From Seison nebaliae (lineage: Eukaryota > Rotifera > Pararotatoria > Seisonacea > Seisonidae): 29,544 nt of DNA. The notes beneath the pieces were generated by a model. It had not been told where the DNA came from. It saw nothing but the letters and a program-made list of their open reading frames with translations, and ran no database searches. The DNA lies in contig JALJEE010001048.1 in NCBI GenBank assembly GCA_023231475.1, forward strand, positions 1 through 29,544, in the 5' to 3' direction. Shown here one piece after another: positions 1 to 12,180 of the stretch (positions within the stretch are counted from its first letter, which is position 1; the number at the start of each line of letters is the position of its first letter). The translations under genes and the position numbers were made by a program.

Positions 1-160
1 TATCAGAATAAAATAGACTGGAAAGAAATAAAGTTAGAAAATGTTAAGATATGATAAATGAAATTCGTTTCAAATGGAATGAAAAAAATTTAATTAATTA
101 ATGACATAATGAATTTTATGATGAACTTGAAACTTCGTCATTTACGATTGATTCAGCACA
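1..160. other. Non-coding, presumed 3' flank of CHAF1B
   Basis: AT-rich sequence downstream of the CHAF1B stop on the minus strand. I see no reading frame and no exact AATAAA on that strand. A possible acceptor (TTTCCAG on the minus strand, near 17-23) could mean a further exon outside the window, but nothing shows that it is used. Confidence 0.5.
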
Positions 161-2582
161 CTAAAAATAATTAAATTTAGAAATCTTCAAAATTGATCTA
201 ACTGGAGAATTTAATTTTCTTTTCTTTGACGTTTGATCTTGTTCTGATTGTTCGTCAGACGATTCATCATCATCGTCGAAATCTTGTATATTTTTCTATC
301 AATGGAAAAATTGAAATTATTGAATAAAATGAAAACAAAACATTTTCTAATTGATGTGGATGATAAGAATAAACATTAGAAACGAATTCGTTCAATTGTC
401 GAAGATGTTTATAATCATCTTCCTCCACCGTATGGAAAAAAATATGCGGAGATTCATTTTCTTTCTCCTCTTCATTATTGATTGAAATTAATTGAATAGT
501 TTTATTCGATTTTGCAGAAGTAATTTTAATTTGAGGAATTTTCTCCACTATTTCCTCATTCGTTTTTGCTAATTCTGATGGAATTGCCTCAGACATTTTA
601 TCAGTGGATTGAACATATTTATTGAAACCAATAGCTGATGTATAGAAGTGAACGAATGATATATAACCATCACAAGACGTTAACGTAATGAGAGAGGCAT
701 CAGCTGACCAACAAATATCAGTAATGTCACTATAATGATCCAATTCGATAACTGTCAACGGTAATAGTTGTTGTGTGTCAAAAACGGTAAGTAATCGTTT
801 AGTGACGATGGAGAATAACATTCGATAAGGAATGTTGATTAAATTTTTGAAATTCTCTTCATCGAATGAGAAAGTCGATTTTTCTAATTTGTCAAAAACG
901 ATCGGACACCAACAAACCGCTGATGACGGTTTATCACCAGATGGTATGGAACAAATCGGTTTCTTCAAATCACTCGTATGAAATAAATAAGAACAATTTT
1001 TCATTGGCATATCAAACATAGACATACAACCACCACAAACTAATAAAAGATTTCCGTCAGGACTGAAGGAAATTCGTCGAAAGAATAAAGATGAATCCTG
1101 TTGGAATGTACAAGCTGTTTCTTCTTCTTCTTCGATGTTACGTGGAAATGAGAATCGGAAATAATAATTTTGTGAACGTTTCTTCGATGAATAAATTCGA
1201 AGTGTTCGATTACTTGTCATTGCAGCGATGAATTGATCAGTCATTGTAATTCCTCGAATGATAGATGGTGAATCACTTATCTGTTGCAACGGTTTTCCCG
1301 TTTTCACATTCCATATAATTATTCTTTGATCACCACCACAAGACACGATTCGTTCACCATCACTACTCCAACAAACATCTAAAATATCATCAGAATGTTG
1401 ATTTAATGTTCGGAATAATTTCCATGATTCAATATTCTCCCAATCTTCCGAATCTTCAAATATTATTGTACTACTATTATCACTTTCATCATCTTCAATA
1501 ACTTCACCATCATCATCAGTTTCTCCCACAATTTCTTCGTTATTATCATCCATTGAAATCTCATCATTTATTTCTTCGATTTCTTTTTCAAAATCATCTT
1601 CACTTTCTTCCGTTGATTTTATTTTTTGTTCATTCAATCCTTCATATCTCCAAATCAATAATTGATGATCAGTTCCACAAGTGGCAAGATATCTCGAATC
1701 AGCTGGTGAAAATCGAACACAATTTATTGAGGCTGTATGACCATCTAATGTTGTCAATAATTTGGGTTTAACCCATCGGCCATTATGAACGTAGAAAATA
1801 CTATAATATAATTCATTCTTTTCATATTTCTTCACTAATTGTTCTGGAAAGATTTCTTCGATATCATTCTCTTCGAATTCCGATAAATATTCCTGAATTT
1901 CTATGGGGAAATTTGTCAATTCTTGACTCAGCAAACTTTTCACTAAAGCGATATCATCTTTCAAAGAAATTTCAGATGATGGTAATGGTGATTGAATGAA
2001 TTCTTTCACTTTGTCTAAAGTCGCCAATTCCTTTTCCAATCGATGATGATTAAGAATTCCTTCACCATCTTCATCATCATCTTCCGAACTTTCACTATCA
2101 CTTCTCAATCGAAGATCTCTCAATAATTCTCGTTGTCTCTCTTGTATTTCATTCACATCCGTCATATTATCTTCATCACTATCATCTTGAATTTCATCTT
2201 CTGTCATCATCGGAAGTTTATTATGTTTCACACGAATTGCATCTCGAAATCGTCTCAATCGTTTAATGGAACTAATCAATGCTTCATTGTCCTTCACAAT
2301 TTCAGCATCATCTAAACATTTCCTCGTTTCATCCATTCCATCGAAGAGAATTGTCACACTCCAAACACGTACCAATCGATCTCCTCCTCCTGTCGCCATC
2401 CGATATGATATTCTCGTTTCATCTTCCTCCTTCATCTGATTCTCATTCGTATCCACCACCATATTATTCGGCACTTCATCGTCATGTTTGTACGTCTCAC
2501 AATAACATTTTCCAACACTCACCGAATTTAAAGGACTCGAATCTAACCACCATGCTATTTCCGGAAGAGCATAAATCGGCAT
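161..2582 (-). CDS. CHAF1B: Chromatin assembly factor 1 subunit B (CAF-1 p60), WD40 histone chaperone
   Basis: This is the p60 subunit of CAF-1, the nuclear complex that deposits H3-H4 on newly replicated DNA. There are two exons, 2582-342 and 295-161, split by a 46-nt phase-0 GTT...TAG intron; the product is about 791 residues. Family marks are EIAW at residues 8-11, the blade RMATGGGDRLVRVWSV (61-76), GHTASINCVRFSP (281-293), HSDDILDVCWSSDG (396-409) and FFRRISFSPDGNLLL (500-514). Further on are the IPYRMLFSI and DTQQLLPL segments and then TDICWSADASLI. Acidic loop insertions lie at about 80-270 and 320-385, so the protein is longer than human p60 (about 560 residues). The second exon adds an acidic run and a basic TSKKRKLNSP patch that looks like a nuclear localisation signal. 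Without splicing, the frame ends in a hydrophobic tail that is really intron. Identification is secure; the exact C-terminus is less so. Confidence 0.93.
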
Positions 2583-2890
2583 TTTCTAATACCAATTCTT
2601 AATTCGAAATTTTACATTTCATTCACATTTCTCCTCTTTTTTCTCTTCAATTTTCATTATTTCTTCTTTTCAACAATTTTCCTTCTTCAAATGTCAGAAC
2701 ATTAAGCTTTCCTCTCATCATCATTCAACATATTTATTTATTTATCATTTTTTATCATATTAAAACGATTATTTTTCAAAATTTTTCAGAAATTTAAATT
2801 TTAATTCGAAAATCATCGAATATGAGAATAATTTATTTTGGGAAATTATTGAGAATTTCATAGTTTTTAAATAAAAAAAATGAAAGTTAT
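2583..2890. other. Short spacer between KCNQ 3' end and CHAF1B start
   Basis: It contains the KCNQ 3' UTR with its poly(A) signal and the CHAF1B 5' region, both on the minus strand. A TTAG lies 3 nt before the CHAF1B ATG and could be a cis- or trans-splice acceptor. No reading frame of note. Confidence 0.5.
2832..2837 (-). terminator. Poly(A) signal AATAAA of the KCNQ gene
   Basis: An exact AATAAA on the minus strand, 54 nt after the KCNQ stop codon at 2891. Position and spacing suit a cleavage signal for the short 3' UTR, before the CHAF1B start at 2582. Confidence 0.6.
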
Positions 2891-4812
2891 TTACATGTTC
2901 GTGACTTTACCTGAAGTTTTCGATTTGATCTTTGTTCCATGAGATTTGGTGGCGTTACTATTCGATTTCTTCACTAAATTGTCCAACATTCCACAGAGTC
3001 TACTTAACTTCTGATCAACATTAATCACATTCGATTCTATTCGACTCAATCGTGCACAAATCGTCAATTTAGATCGATCGTTTCTGTCATCGCTGGGCAG
3101 GACGTGATTTGTCGGTTTGCCTATCACTTGATCGATTCTTAAGAGAATAATTTTAATAAATTCATAAATTATAATTCTAACTTTCTTTGAACTTCTTTAA
3201 TACGAACCATCAGATTTAGATGTCCTTGAGAATATTGTTCCATTATATCTCTAACATCATATGGTTTTCTTGCTTGCTAATGAAAATTGAAAAAAATAAT
3301 TTAAAAAATAATAAAAATAACTTGAAATTTTCTTCTAGCAACAAAGTATTTTATTCTTCGAATAACTCGAATTGCCATTTTATGTTGATCATTCAATTCC
3401 TTCAATAATGGTCTTGTAGTATTGTATGGCATCTTTAATTCATCAACTACAAAATGGTCTTTGAAGAAATAAATGAGAGTTTAAAGGAACTTTCATTTCT
3501 ATCTTCAGATTCACTTTCTGATTCGATTTCTTCAATATTTTCAATCGGTTGTTCAATTTCCATTTTGGGGAACTTTATCGCTTTGTGCAACTGTTGCCAA
3601 CGTCTTCGAATTGATGAACTTCGTCGTAACCGAGAATTCACATTATCCATATTCGCATTTAATCCAACGTTACCAATTTGACAATTTATGTCATTCTTCA
3701 TTAATTTTTCATTATCAGATTTGAGGTTTATAGATGTCTTCCGATTATTTTGTCCCGTACAATCGATATACAATTTCCATGTGGCGGTACTATTCGAACC
3801 GGGACTTGCTGCATGTACTCGCCATAGTGTTTGGATCAATGCGGCTGCCGCAGGTATTTGTCGATTAAAATGTTTCTGTCGTTGTTTTTGTTGCACTTTC
3901 AGTGCAAAACCAGAACCAAGAATTCCCTGAGAAAAGTTTTAGAAAAAAAAAACTTAAAAAAGAATAGTAACGGCAGGTAAAGCAAAAAATGATATTGCAA
4001 ATACAGAGAAACATGACGCAACAATCTTTCCTACCCAGGTTTGTGGGACGGTATCACCATATCCGATGGTTGTGACAGTTATCTACAAAATGATGAGAAT
4101 TCTATTCTAATGGAATTGTGACAATAAACTAATGACTAACAACTCCCCACCACAATGCGTCAGCATATGATTCGAATTGTTTCCTTCCATCTTGCATCGT
4201 CACATCTTTCTCTGCCAAATAGACGAAATATGAGGAGAATATCAATCCCAAGAATCCGATATATAATGTTGTAATTAATTCTTGTCGATGAACGTAAACG
4301 ACCGATCCCAATAAACGCCAAGTTCCACCTTGACGATCGACATGTAACATTCGTAGAATTTGAAGAAAACGAATTCCTCTGAAATTTGGAATTTTAGAAA
4401 ATTTTAATTAAAATAAAAATAAAAACCGTATACCGGTAGTGGCAAATACTTGACCATTTGATCCGATACTCAGAACGATAATGGACGAGACAACAACGAG
4501 TAAATCTAAGAAATTTTAAAATTAAATTTTTAGTCAAAAGTTTTACCGATAACGGAAATTGGTTTTCGAGCAAATCTCAATCGTCCGACCCATCCCAAAT
4601 ACTTGGAGCGACAACCAGCACTCCATAATCTGGTGATATATTCGATTCCAAAGAAAGCAACTAAAAATATTTCCTGATTATAAGAAATTTTAAATGAGAG
4701 AGACAATTGGAATTGAACCATATAATAGAGAATTTCATTTGAGATATCGTTATAGTATGGTATGGTGGAGAGGACGCTAAATATAAGGCAAGCAAGAACC
4801 ATCATAAATCTT

Positions 4813-4843
<31 letters not shown>

Positions 4844-5669
4844 AATTTAAAGAAAGAAAGAAAGAGATAAAGAGAGAAACACTGCAAAATGATAAATGAA
4901 ACAACGCCATCCGGTGGGTCTTTCGAGAAAATTATAAATTTTCATTTGAATCACCATAAGTCGATTACGTTGTGGTGCATAATGTGGCATGAGGTATGAA
5001 GAAGAAATATTCTTTTTCTGTAAATCTTTCAACGGATTCGACTCAGCTGGAATGTGCAATCGAGGCAAAGTGTTCCGTAACGATAATGAGGTGGAAGAAG
5101 AAATGTTTTGGGAAGCATCATTCTCCATCTGGTGGATGGATGTTGATAAAAGATTATTGGATTTTTTTGACGAATTTGCATTAGATGAATGACCGTAAGA
5201 TGATGTACTTGTTCGTGAAGAATATATATTCAAATTTGTTGAATAATTAGATGTTCTTCTCTCCTCATCGCTGGTGTTGTTGGTGGAACATTGTTCGTAA
5301 GTAATCAAAGGAATGTTATGTTGTTGACGATGATTCTTTTCATATAATTTGTCTTTTCTATGACTTCTCTCACGATATGGTTGCTTCCTCACCGTTAACA
5401 GTTCAACCGAATCAAGATGCTCCAATTTCCGTGTTCGTTTGCTTTTCGTGTTGGATGGATAAGGAGCAATCAGAATCTTTTCTTCGTCTCCACAAATATT
5501 TCCCACATCAAACATTTGGTAAGATGAATTCGTTTGCTGTTTCTTCATATTCTCCAATGAGTTTCCATTAAATCTTTCTCGTTTTGACATTTCTGGCTCA
5601 TATTTCCCTGGAAAGAATTGAGAATTGGGAAATTTGCCACCAAAATTGTAATCGGTTTCTTCTCCTCCT
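2891..5669 (-). CDS. KCNQ: KCNQ-type voltage-gated potassium channel (Kv7)
   Basis: A plasma-membrane delayed-rectifier K+ channel subunit. Exons: 5669-4881, 4809-4719, 4673-4547, 4505-4427, 4378-4141, 4082-3972, 3926-3491, 3446-3322, 3276-3182, 3137-2891. All phases agree, and starting at the ATG at 5590 gives 752 residues. The frame is open upstream to 5669 and is probably extended by the exon at 6098-6162 (total about 800). Counting from 5590: a long polar N-terminus, S1 after FLERPTGW (about 222), S2-S3 from about 268, S4 [19 protein letters not shown], pore [14 protein letters not shown] (about 411-425) and S6 with FFALPAG. Next come helix A with an IQ motif ([12 protein letters not shown], about 477), helix B ([17 protein letters not shown]), helix C ([19 protein letters not shown]) and a C-terminal assembly coiled coil (about 692-728). 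S4 keeps the usual KCNQ glutamine at the third charge position. Paralogue not resolved. Confidence 0.94.
4815..4836. repeat. (AG)11 dinucleotide microsatellite in the first S1 intron of KCNQ
   Basis: Eleven AG units on the plus strand. Read on the coding (minus) strand it is a CT run ending a few bases before the TTTAAG acceptor at 4810, so it is the polypyrimidine tract of the 71-nt intron 4880-4810. Confidence 0.9.
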
Positions 5670-6097
5670 CTTAAACTTTCATAAACGGAAGATATAAATT
5701 AATTTCTTTTATCAATTATTCTTCTATCAAAAAATCTATTTCTATAATTGTTTAAACGGAAAACAAATCGACATAAAAATCATGAAATAATTTGATGGAA
5801 AAATTGTTTTAATTTACTTGTGAACTAATTCTCTACAATTCTTCTCAACTGTAATTTATGGAGACTTTATTCTCCATTCCGGGAAGGAACTAACATTAAC
5901 TGATAAAGACAAAGATCGATGCACTTAATAAATATGATGATGGAAATACAACAAAATAATGATTAGTAACTAAGGACAACAGTGAAATATAAAAAATAGT
6001 TTTCTGAATAAGATTCTTAGGGAATGGTAAATGAATATTTGCATAATTTCTCCAAAAACGCCTAAATCGTAATCTATCCACCTAACAATTCAGTTAC

Positions 6098-6162
6098 CTC
6101 GAAATACACTTCTCAAAAAAAAAACGACGTTCCTCTAACTGTTCAATTGGCAAAAAATTCAT
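6098..6162 (-). CDS. KCNQ: Predicted first coding exon of KCNQ
   Basis: The KCNQ frame runs upstream past the ATG at 5590 without a stop to about 5700, which suggests an earlier start. The best upstream candidate is an ATG at 6162-6160, 21 codons (beginning MNFLPIEQLEERR), then AG|GTAACT at 6098/6097. Its phase (2) fits either of two tandem acceptors: TTTAAG ending at 5670 (exon from 5669) or GAAAG ending at 5676 (exon from 5675, adding two residues). The intron would be about 428 nt, far longer than the others in this gene. There is no homology support, because KCNQ N-termini are variable. Confidence 0.4.
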
Positions 6163-9155
6163 GAAACTATGTAACTTTCGTTCGTTCATGTAAATGAAAG
6201 AACAAATTGGTAAGTGATATGAGGAATGTATATAGTGGTAGTAAATATTCTTCTTTTCACTTTGTGCACCAAATACAATATCTCAATTAAAGTTGAAAGA
6301 AGTAGATGTCTAAATGAGATTCGATGAATCGTCTTATGTGGATTCGTATTGGATGTGATCGTGTCTTAGAAGGAATATCAAAAAAGAAAATTTTGACATC
6401 ATTTGACAGTTGAATCAACAAGATATATGATCTGTTCTAGTGAATGAAATGAGGATAATAGAAATATTTCCCATTACAAGGTAAAGATAAGGAGAATCGT
6501 TGAATAAACTTTCTGTTATAATTTATTATGATATGAAAATCATATTAGTTCCTTTCGTTACGTAAGAAGTGAATCATTATCTTTTCCTTTTACCAATCTT
6601 TTCGAAGATATTGTTCAATCATAATAATTGGTTCTAAGGAAAGAATTGAATTAGAGATCAATAAAATAAGAGAAATGATTCTTTCCATAATCATATATCT
6701 TCTTCTTCGTTACGTAGGATGACGGTGAGCAGAACGTTTTATATGTGGAAAAAATGTCGATTGATTGAAACAAATGAAAATGCAAAGATTTAACGATCAT
6801 TATTGAGAAGAGAATGTTGGTGTGGGGGAAAGCACAAAAAGAATGAAGGAGAATCATCAATGAGAATAAATGTAAAAGAATCATGAAAAACGTTGAATTG
6901 AGAAATCTATAAAAAAAGGCAAATAAGAAGCAAAGAAACATGAAGTCTAATATGATGATGATACGAGAAAGAAGGAAGAAAAAGAAGACGAAATTTCACT
7001 AATCGATATATTTGCACACTTTTCCATCCTTCCTCTCACTTTTATCGCGAATAAGAATTCTTTTCGAACTTTTTGTTCTGGAAATCAACTTCTTTAAAAA
7101 AAACTATTATTATTGTCTTTAAAGCAATAGAAGGAAACGGAGAAGTTCTTTAAAATAATTTTTCAAGTACTTCTAATACTTGACGTTCTTCTTCTCTTCC
7201 GTTTAATCTTCACAATTCCATTGATTATTTATTTATGGAGAAGAAGATGCTCTTACATTCCCCCTTACCTTCCTTACATACAAATATTTTAAAAATTTGG
7301 ATTTTTCTAAGTATGATTTATCAATTTCAAGAAAAATTGGAATTGATAGCGGAATTAATGGTACTTAAATTGGTTCAATTAATTCCAAATTTTTTTTATG
7401 ATTATACCACATCATTGTGGTGCTTTTGAAAAAAAAATTAAGTAAATCCGTTAATTTTTTTTATGAGATTATTTACCAAAAATGAGGATTTAACGAGTTT
7501 GTACTCACTTAAAAATTTTGTAACAAAGTTTATTTGATAGAGAATTTTACACTCTTTCAAATAAATTTAATTTTATTTAAAATAAATAAATTTTAAGTTA
7601 AAAAAATTCGGAAATTCTGGAAGAAAATAACAGCATGGAATAAGAAGAAAAGTCATGCAGTGGCATCTTCCTCTATTGTTTCATAATTCCAATCTGGTAA
7701 TTTAAAAATAACTTTCAAGTCCTTTCTTGAGAAGAATAACAAACCATTATGTTGAATTCTTTACCTTTTCTCCTTTTAATCACTTCATGTTATGCCAATA
7801 AATATTTGTAAAGTTCTTCTATTAAAATTGATGGAATTCTCATCATCATTTCATTATTCATCGAATATTGATAATGGTAGTTGGAAATAATCAAAAAACG
7901 CGAAACATAAGAAGACGATATGTGGAATGTCTCGCAACTCGCACTATCGGGTATGATATTGGTATGGTTTGTTTAAGAATAATGAAAATAATTTCCATCA
8001 TATTACTTTTGTTTGGTCATCGAATTTTTCGTAAAACTGATCGAATTTATTAATTTTCTTATGAATAACTTTTGGCCAAATTAATTTGCTAATGCAGATG
8101 CCGACTGATTTGTCTAAAGATTCTGTTTTGATGGAAATCGAATAGAAAAGGAAGGAAGAACAGGTGGATGTGTTGAAGAATGGATTATATGTGGAGAAAT
8201 AAGAAATCTTATGTGTTTTTCAATAAAGAAAGAAAGGAAAGAAACTAATTAATATTAGAAGAAAATTTTGAATGAATTTCGAAATCATATAAGAAATGTG
8301 AACGGAAAAGTAATGGAAAGCACAAATGATGGAATTAGCACCATTCTCATACGTAAGGAAAATACTAATTCATTTTTAAAGAAGTGAATTCTTTCCACAC
8401 TGGATATACAGTTCGTTACCAAAGAACCATATCATTGTTCCACATTGTACGTTCCAACTAAACAAATAGAAAGAAAATTAATCAGAGCGCCAATAATCAG
8501 ACTGCTCTCATCGTTTGATGATGGTGGAAAATGTTAATTTTTGTATTGTACGTGTAATCTAATCCACTTGGAGCAATGATATAATAAGTGAGGGAAGACG
8601 ATATTCAAATCGGTGAATAAGTGGACCGATCGGTTAGTTTACTATCATCACAGACTATCATCTTCTCATGTTATGATCAATATTCGTTCTATCTGTTATA
8701 AGGAAAATCCAGAAATCATCCGGAAAATTATCGATGTTCGTTTCTAATATTTCTAATACATTTCACTATTTCTAAATGAAATGCCGAAAAACATTTTTTT
8801 TATCAATCAAGTACAAATTCGTAGTTAAAAACTTAAACATTATTATTAAATATTTCCATATTCTAATCATATCATTATGTTTATCTTGTACCTCAAGTTA
8901 TTGTCCTACCGAGAAAAACGAAAATTGAAAAAAAGAACGACGATTTAAGGAGTTTTTGTTCATTTTAAAAAATTAATATTTTTTCAAAAAATTTCATTTT
9001 TATTGTAGTAAGTTAGAATAAAACTCTCGCTAACGATCCTTGACCCTTATCAAAATTTGTTGCTGATTTTTTATCTTAAACTAAATTTAATGAAAACTAA
9101 TTAACATCATCAGATATTCATGTTGAAGTTGTATGGCAGAAAAAAATTTTAAGAC
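6163..9155. other. Intergenic, presumed KCNQ upstream region; nothing recognised
   Basis: About 3 kb of AT-rich DNA between the predicted KCNQ start and a MITE. Open frames are short (about 60 codons), hydrophobic or low-complexity, and without convincing splice sites. It presumably carries KCNQ promoter and enhancer sequence. Confidence 0.5.
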
Positions 9156-9652
9156 ATCCCTAGTGTGAGTATAACTCAAATTTAACTATTTTTTTATAAA
9201 AAAAAATGAGTCTATAAGATTTAGTCGATATTGACTGAAAACTAAGTTAGAAATTACACCCAAAGAATAAAATTGATAAAGTATTAAATAAAAGTAATAA
9301 TCATTCTTCATTTCGATAATTTCTAACAAATTATAAAGAGAGGTCATGGAATTTTCGGACAATCTAACTTTTGACAAATTTGGAATGAAAATAACAGTAA
9401 TTACCTCTATTCTTGGTCAATTGTCCGAAAATGTGTAAAATTACTCTTGCTCAATTCCATAATCATTTCTCTTAAAAATTTGTTAGAATTTATCGAAATG
9501 AAGAATGATTATTACTTTTATTTATTACTTTATCATTTTATTTATTTATAATAACTTATTTGTTAGTTTTCAGTCAATATCGACTAAATCTTATAGACTG
9601 ATTTTTTTTTATAAAAAAATAGTTAAATTTGAGTTACAGTTACACTAGGGAT
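9156..9652. mobile_element. Foldback MITE with very long terminal inverted repeats
   Basis: The ends mirror each other: ATCCCTAGTGT on the left and ACACTAGGGAT on the right. The inverted match continues, with small gaps, through almost the whole 497 bp. Matching pairs include CTCAAATTTAACTA, TTTAGTCGATATTGACTGAA, AAGTAATAATCATTCTTCAT and TTTTCGGACAAT. The left arm is about 9156-9362, the right arm 9419-9652 (with an extra block of about 25 nt), and the spacer about 56 nt. There is no coding capacity, so it must have been moved by another element's transposase. If the ends are CCCTAG...CTAGGG, the flanks share only AT. CCCTAG resembles piggyBac-type tips, but no TTAA directly abuts, so the superfamily is open. 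Confidence 0.85.
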
Positions 9653-12157
9653 ATTGATGAATTTGGAATGTCTCAAAAGAAAAGAATAGGAATAAGAAAT
9701 AATGGATATTTGTCCATTTCTTTTAGAGAAATAGTGGAAGTGTCTGAAAGTATGGGAAGTAGCAGTAAATAAGAATCGATAAAATAAAAGGAAAGACATT
9801 TCCCTTTTTCAAATGTAAAATTAAAAGTACAAGTAGTAGCGGTGTCCCAATTTATCGTGAATCTGTAATTATATATGGATATCTAATACGTATTTATTCT
9901 CCAACTAAAAAAGAAATTCTGCATCAACAACTGCAAACTGAACAATTGAAGTTGAGTGATGAAAATGTCCCTTGTAGGAAATAGAGGATTTGGAGTTATT
10001 CCATAAGAGAATCGTGGAGAACATTTCTGGAAATATCGTAGTAGAAGAAGAAGGAATATTGGAGGAGTATCGTTGACTGGAGCAATTCATATTTGCTCAC
10101 TCTATTTACATATAAAGACAATAAGTAAACTTCATGCTTATTGCCTCTATTTTCTTTGTCAAATGATCTCGCTAAATAATTAGGTTAGTTGTCAAATCAA
10201 AAGTAGTATTTGTCGATGGTTGAAGAAAAATACGATTTATCTCTCCCAATACTAATTAACACCTTGGAATAGAGAAGGGAGGAGTTAAAATTGACGAATA
10301 TTTTTTCCTTCTATATTTGACAATAACGATTATGCATACGATTAGATTGCTGTGCTATTAATATTTCTCTACCTTATCAAATGAAACTTTGAACGATGGA
10401 GGATTAAATAATCGCCAGTTTTGTAATAGGAATGGGAGAAGGACATGGATTGATGAGAAAAATAGACAAGTTTTCATATCAAACAATTCCTATGAATTAA
10501 TCATTTCGGATTATAATTATCAGACATTTTATTGAACGGTCTTCATGAAGGAATAAGTTGTGGAATTATGCAAGATTATTCTCTTAATGAAATGTTAAAA
10601 TATTTATAAGAAATATCTCAAGAATTGATGGTAAATTCGATTCATCAACAATTCCAGTGTCAATTTCAGTGAATTAATAATTGGTCCGAGAAAATTATCA
10701 TAAACGATTTCGAATTTTTTCATTCGAATATTAAAGGTTTCGATGATGCAGATGATTTTAATTTTAGCACATTAGATTCATGAATGAGATTCTTTAAATA
10801 AAAGATTTTCTCGTTAATTTTCATATTGAATTTCCGATTAATTTCTGTTGTTTGGGAGGAGAATGGAAAGAATTGAAAGAGAGAAATTTAATAATTATCG
10901 GCCGTGTCATCCATAATTTGGTCGGTGCGGAAGCGGATAGACGTTATAAATGAAATTATTATGTAAGAAGAACTATCGATAATCTTATAATCATTCTTCC
11001 TTCAACCTTATTCGATGACAACGAATGTAATGAAGTATGATAATCTACAGTTTTGGTGAAGGAAGTTGAAGGAAAAAATTGACGTAATTAGAATCGACAT
11101 CAATCATCGAAATTAACGCACAACTGAAATTTAAAAAAATAATAACTTCCACCTATAAAAGGAAGGACCGGAATGAATGATAATTTCGATTGAAAATAAC
11201 TTGGGGAAGAAAAAATGATGAGAATAAAATGTTTTTTTCCATGTCCTTCGAACTTTTTTTGGGGGGAAATATTACTGATTATTAAATTGGATGTTTTATT
11301 TGGAGAAATTGCTCTTCCTGCACATGATCATGCTGATCATACTAATTTTATTAATTATTTTAATTTTCCATGACCAGTTAGTTAATTGTTTCTAAGTTAT
11401 ATCCTCGATCATTTTTGATGGATCGCCAGGAATTCATACACAAAATATTTCAACAATAACAAATTATTTTTAGATGATGGTAATCTTCGTAATAATAATA
11501 AAAATAAAGAATGATAGTAATCGAATAAATTAAACGATTCTATTTTCTTAATATCATTCCGGTTTTGGAGAAGGAGAAATAGTGTTGAAACTTTGGGAAA
11601 CTTTTTTTTTGGAATAAGAAATGAAGGAAGGAAAACAGATTGGAAGATAATTATTCTGTTCCCAAATAAATAAAACAATGTTCTGTTATTCTCAAGTCTG
11701 ATTCCATTCAAGTTTCATCGTCAGAAACGGATTTGGACATTTGCTTCACCTGAATTGAAACCTTCCGTCTATCAAGATAGAGAATCGTTAACTTCTCCGA
11801 CATATATGTTACACTTCCCAGTATACGTATGTTTTGAAAGTGAATGGATTGAAGTAAAAGAACAATTCCATCAATACAAAAATGAGGAATTAGCAGAAAA
11901 GAATAGATTGAAGGGGCGATGGAAGAGGGAATTACTTTCAACACTAATCATCAATTAAGATATTGTTTATATTAATAAAGAAATGAATGATGATAATAAA
12001 AAAAAACAAGACAGAAAGGAGTCATAATAATAATAATAATAATAAATTTAGCGATGATAAAATGAAACAGAGTTAGTAGACGTAAATGGTAGAAATTGTA
12101 TTTAAAATGAAATAAATTTGGTATGTAAGTTCTGTAAAAAAAGAAGAAGAAGGAAAA
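9653..12157. other. Intergenic, no gene supported
   Basis: AT-rich sequence downstream (minus strand) of the unknown gene. Several stretches are open for 40-70 codons in one frame or another, but different frames look equally protein-like over the same bases, which is what this base composition produces by chance. No family motif was recognised. Confidence 0.45.
12024..12046. repeat. (ATA)n trinucleotide microsatellite
   Basis: A run of about seven ATA units in the presumed 3' flank of the unknown coiled-coil gene. Confidence 0.8.
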
Positions 12158-12163
12158 TTTATT
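12158..12163 (-). terminator. Poly(A) signal AATAAA of the unknown gene
   Basis: An exact AATAAA on the minus strand, starting 18 nt after the stop codon that ends at 12181. It supports 12181 as the true end of the coding region. Confidence 0.55.
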
Positions 12164-12180
12164 ATGTTTGTCTGACAATG

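Noticed and set aside
5896-6081. Minus-strand frame MDRLRFRRFWRNYAN... considered as an early KCNQ exon
   Set aside because: It begins with GTG, not ATG, turns hydrophobic, and has no donor in phase with the next KCNQ exon. It would fall inside the predicted first intron.
9700-10800. Series of plus-strand open stretches (around 9768-9983, 10360-10535, 10510-10785), the last followed by AATAAA, suggesting a decayed gene
   Set aside because: Overlapping frames look equally coding, in-frame stops and shifts would be needed, and no motif was recognised.
11700-11958. Plus-strand frame with SEWIEVKEQFHQYKN and an overlapping minus-strand frame ending SDDET
   Set aside because: Two antisense frames compete, the plus frame starts without ATG, and there is no supporting splice site or family match. 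The region lies in the 3' flank of the unknown gene.
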